Below are positions 43,207 through 45,654 of a DNA stretch of 45,654 bases, one piece after another (positions within the stretch are counted from its first letter, which is position 1; each line of letters opens with the position of its first letter). The notes under the pieces are model-generated. The model searched no databases. It saw only the letters and a list, made by a program, of their open reading frames with translations, and was not told the origin of the DNA. Position numbers and translations under genes: made by a program. The stretch lies in NCBI GenBank assembly GCA_030540255.1, contig JAUNWP010000008.1:1-45654 (forward strand), read 5' to 3'. The stretch is from Eubacteriales bacterium. Lineage in GTDB: Bacteria; Bacillota; Clostridia; Lachnospirales; Lachnospiraceae.

Positions 43207-44733
43207 ATGACAGAGTTTATGAGTGCAGACAAGTGCATAGCTTTGAAAAGTACGGCAATGGCCGATAAAAAGCGCTGTTATATAGCTATCGATCTTAAGT
43301 CTTATTATGCGTCCGCAGAGTGTGTCTCACGGGGACTCGATCCTCTCAAGGTCAATCTTGTGGTTGCCGATTCTTCGCGCACAGACAAGACCATATGTCT
43401 TGCGGTATCTCCGGCGCTTAAGGCGTACGGGATATCCGGCAGGGCAAGACTCTTTGAGGTGGTGCAGAGAGTGGAGGAGATCAATGCTGAACGCCTCGCG
43501 GCTGCGGTAAGAGAGCATACCGCTGTTGTACATGACGGTAAGCCGGATTTCAGAGGGGAGTCCTATGTTGACAGAGAACTTAAGCGGGATTCGGGGCTTA
43601 AGCTTTCATATATAGTAGCGCCGCCTCGTATGGCATATTATGTGGAGCTTTCTGCAGAGATATACGGTATATATCTTAAGTATGTTTCTTCTGAGGATAT
43701 AGTTGTTTATTCCATCGATGAGGTCTTTATAGATGCGACACCGTATCTGGGCATATATGATACGACGGCTCACGAGCTTGCGATGAGTATGATCCACGAT
43801 ATACTCGAGACTACAGGGATCACAGCTACCGCAGGTATAGGCAGTAATCTATATCTTGCCAAGCTTGCCATGGATATCATTGCAAAACATACCAAGGCAG
43901 ACAGTGACGGAGTGCGTATAGCGGAGCTTGACGAACGAAGCTTCAGAGACCTGCTATGGGATTACAGACCGATAACGGCGTTCTGGATGACCGGACCGGG
44001 AACTGCCGAGAGACTGAGAGCGCATGGCATTTACACTATGGGAGATATTGCAAGGCACTCGCTTAAGGATCAGGAATGGTTTTACAAAAGCTTCGGAGTG
44101 GATGCGGAGATACTGATAGATCATGCATGGGGGATAGAACCCTGCGGACTCAGGGAGATCAAAGCCTACAAACCGAGTACGACAAGCCTGAGTGAGGGTC
44201 AGGTGCTGACTGAGCCGTATGAGTATTGCAAGGCGGCGATAATAGTACGTGAGATGGCAGACAGTCTGGTTATGCAGCTTACGGAGCATGAGATGACCGC
44301 AGGAGGCATAACTCTTGATATAGGATATGACAGAGAAAACTGTGACAGCGGTATATGCCGTAGCAATATCAAAGTCGATCATTACGGAAGAAGGGTGCCG
44401 AAGAGTGCACACGGAAGCGTTAAGCTTAACGACACGGTATTGGGGAGCCGTATCATACCGGCGGTTATGAGGCTTTTTGAGGATATATGTAATAAGGATT
44501 ATACTGTAAGGCGTATCAATATAACACTTACCGGACTTGAGCATGATAACGGATGCTTTCAGACGGATATTTTTACGAATGCGGAGGATAACGAACGGGA
44601 GAAGCATTTGCAGCAGGCTATGCTTCATATAAAGAAGCGTTACGGTAAGAATGCCGTGCTCAAGGGAACAAGCTATGAGGACGGCGCAACCATGCGTATT
44701 CGCAACGGACAGATAGGCGGCCACAGAGCGTGA
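43207..44733 (+). CDS. Y-family DNA polymerase (DinB/UmuC type)
   Basis: This 508-residue translesion polymerase has the UmuC-type palm motif YIAIDLKSYYASAE (D29 as metal ligand, with the steric-gate aromatic following) and the catalytic YSIDEVFID near residue 170. Helix-hairpin-helix segments (TATAGIGSNLYLAKLAMDIIAK, then the GIYTMGDIARH region) and a little-finger domain complete it. It is longer than a typical DinB, like the UmuC proteins that accompany LexA- or UmuD-like partners. The start at 43207 has a poor ribosome-binding site; a later ATG at 43258 is possible. The two downstream genes are tightly coupled. Confidence 0.9.
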   Translation: MTEFMSADKCIALKSTAMADKKRCYIAIDLKSYYASAECVSRGLDPLKVNLVVADSSRTDKTICLAVSPALKAYGISGRARLFEVVQRVEEINAERLAAAVREHTAVVHDGKPDFRGESYVDRELKRDSGLKLSYIVAPPRMAYYVELSAEIYGIYLKYVSSEDIVVYSIDEVFIDATPYLGIYDTTAHELAMSMIHDILETTGITATAGIGSNLYLAKLAMDIIAKHTKADSDGVRIAELDERSFRDLLWDYRPITAFWMTGPGTAERLRAHGIYTMGDIARHSLKDQEWFYKSFGVDAEILIDHAWGIEPCGLREIKAYKPSTTSLSEGQVLTEPYEYCKAAIIVREMADSLVMQLTEHEMTAGGITLDIGYDRENCDSGICRSNIKVDHYGRRVPKSAHGSVKLNDTVLGSRIIPAVMRLFEDICNKDYTVRRINITLTGLEHDNGCFQTDIFTNAEDNEREKHLQQAMLHIKKRYGKNAVLKGTSYEDGATMRIRNGQIGGHRA

Positions 44734-44744
44734 GAGAGGTCGGT

Positions 44745-44948
44745 ATGGGATATAATGCTTACAGAGATATAATGGAAGCTGTTCGGCCGGAACTTCCGAG
44801 CGGGCATCCAAGGATGGATATGCTGAACAGAGCCAAGATATTTGCGCCATTTGCGGCGCTCAGAGGATTTGAAGAGAGGATTTCGGTCGAGGAAAAGAGG
44901 TCACGGGATGAGACACAAGGATGCTCAATTGATGAATATGATGCTTGA
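44745..44948 (+). CDS. Small YolD-like protein associated with Y-family polymerases
   Basis: This is a 67-residue protein whose core HPRMDMLNRAKIFAPFAALRGFEERI matches the short proteins often encoded beside Y-family polymerases in Firmicutes (pattern HPRMS..RAAQFAPFAAL.GY). The function is unsettled. The ATG at 44745 follows AGAGAGG by about 6 bases. Its end overlaps the start of the LexA-like gene in another frame. Confidence 0.75.
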   Translation: MGYNAYRDIMEAVRPELPSGHPRMDMLNRAKIFAPFAALRGFEERISVEEKRSRDETQGCSIDEYDA

Positions 44949-45522
44949 GTATATCCGGGCTTATTATACGGAGCACGGACACATGCCGTCGGTGGGAGAT
45001 ATAGCCAAGGCGCACGGTGTTGTACGAAGCACGGCTTATACTTATCTTGTGGCTATGGATAAGGAGGGACTTATCGGCTACAAGGACGGAAGGATAGCGG
45101 ATAATGCGACGGAGCTTATTAAGCATGAGCATGAGCCGGCCGCTCTGCTAGGCAGTATTGCCTGCGGAAGTCCTGAGCTTGAGGAGGAGAATGTCGAGTG
45201 TATAGTTAATCTTCCGACTGCGGTATTCGGAAAGGGACCGTTCTATCTGCTCAGAGCAAGCGGAGATTCAATGCTTGACGAGGATATTTGCGAGGGGGAT
45301 CTCTTGGTGATAAGGCGTGGAGCCGATGCGTCCGTTGGAGATATTGTAGTTGCACTTGACGGACAGAATGAAAATACATTAAAGAAATACGGCGGTATAG
45401 ATGAGGATAGCGGAGAGGCTGTGCTTAAGTACTGCAACAAGGCTGTATACGGGGACAGAGAGATACGTGTAAAGGAGCTTAAGTGTCAGGGGGTACTGTC
45501 CCATATAATAAAATCAAGATAA
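44908..45522 (+). CDS. LexA-like S24 family repressor
   Basis: This is a 204-residue, two-domain protein. The N-terminal winged helix (about residues 5-65) has MPSVGDIAKAHGVVRSTAYTYL. The cleavage region is GSIACGSPEL with the scissile Cys86-Gly87, where Ala-Gly is usual in E. coli LexA. The Ser-Lys dyad is S121 (ASGDSM) and K159 (NENTLKK). RecA-stimulated self-cleavage would relieve repression of this operon. The ATG at 44908 lies inside the upstream gene; an earlier start in the same frame at 44842 is less likely. Whether it is the main LexA or a local paralogue cannot be told. Confidence 0.9.
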   Translation: MRHKDAQLMNMMLEYIRAYYTEHGHMPSVGDIAKAHGVVRSTAYTYLVAMDKEGLIGYKDGRIADNATELIKHEHEPAALLGSIACGSPELEEENVECIVNLPTAVFGKGPFYLLRASGDSMLDEDICEGDLLVIRRGADASVGDIVVALDGQNENTLKKYGGIDEDSGEAVLKYCNKAVYGDREIRVKELKCQGVLSHIIKSR

Positions 45523-45543
45523 TTAGCGCATAAACGGAATCGG

Positions 45544-45589
45544 AAAGATGAGGATGAGCAAGTTTACTTGCAATCATTCTCATCTTTTT
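45544..45589 (+). terminator. Intrinsic terminator after the LexA-like gene
   Basis: AAAGATGAGGATGA (45544-45557) pairs with TCATTCTCATCTTT (45574-45587, one G-U pair) and is followed by T residues. An inner GCAAGT/ACTTGC stem fills the loop. The remaining 65 bases show nothing recognisable. Confidence 0.85.
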
Positions 45590-45654
45590 GATTGCGTAAC
45601 GGAAATGAGCACAAAGTGCCGATAGGCACGGGTGCGAATTTTCGTAGGATTGCG

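Noticed and set aside
43954..44850. A 298-codon minus-strand open frame opposite the Y-family polymerase
   Set aside because: It lies opposite conserved polymerase sequence and shows no recognisable domain, signal or ribosome-binding site.

Overview
The window covers the replication origin and early origin-proximal genes of a Gram-positive, low-to-moderate GC bacterium, most likely a Lachnospiraceae-type member of the Clostridia. The evidence is the conserved order gyrA-gyrB-recF-dnaN-dnaA / oriC / rpmH-rnpA-yidD-yidC-jag-mnmG-rsmG-mnmE-parA-parB, a DUF4446 gene after parB, two perfect parS sites, clostridial-style families (DUF3881-like, UPF0340, ECF S components, LexA-like S24 proteins) and sigma-A type promoters. 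The species assignment is inference; the gene order is seen directly.

Layout. 1-515: a tRNA-Ser(GCU) gene, and a strong promoter reading out of the left edge that probably drives an rRNA operon. 516-8836 (minus strand): gyrA, gyrB, recF, dnaN and dnaA. The dnaA-dnaN spacer carries DnaA boxes, a short G-rich stretch and a run of DnaA-trios, the layout of a basal unwinding element. 8837-9052: a second DnaA-box cluster, which makes the origin bipartite. 9133-21640 (plus strand): ribosomal protein L34, RNase P protein, the YidC insertion machinery, Jag, tRNA-modification and rRNA-methylation genes, the ParAB-parS segregation system, DUF4446 and a large anchored protein of unknown function. 21911-24977: murA, a DUF3881-like gene and an EamA-type exporter.

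25114-30900 is an accessory region. A tRNA-Arg(CCU) gene has its last 33 bases repeated 1.36 kb downstream, the footprint of site-specific integration. Between the copies lie a structured RNA-like element, a promoter overlapped by a 26-bp perfect palindrome, and a DUF4160/DUF2442-HTH pair resembling a toxin-antitoxin module whose first gene is frameshifted. Then come two DUF4230 genes, a small gene of unknown function, a phage-antirepressor (Bro-N) remnant and a chimeric gene. The chimera joins a winged-helix tail to the C-terminal half of an SF1 helicase with a DUF2726 nuclease-like domain. A GNAT gene and a decayed second copy of the small gene complete the region.

30901-35985 is a sugar-acid catabolic locus: a GntR/FCD regulator, a TRAP transporter (dctPQM) and an enolase-superfamily acid-sugar dehydratase, with a perfect 20-bp palindrome over the -35 box as the likely operator. 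36237-37846 is a CstA-family transporter with a leader that can fold. 37975-41714 is a cluster of a PH-like membrane protein, a MoxR-type AAA+ ATPase and a VWA protein. 41907-43095 (minus) encodes an ECF S component and a UPF0340 protein. 43137-45589 is an SOS-like cassette: a Y-family DNA polymerase, a small associated protein and a LexA-like self-cleaving repressor.

The best candidates for something not yet described are the small tRNA-Arg-associated island with its structured element and palindromic operator, the chimeric helicase gene with the scar beside it, the PH-like/MoxR/VWA cluster, and the large ParAB-linked surface protein with a catalytically degenerate C39-like end.
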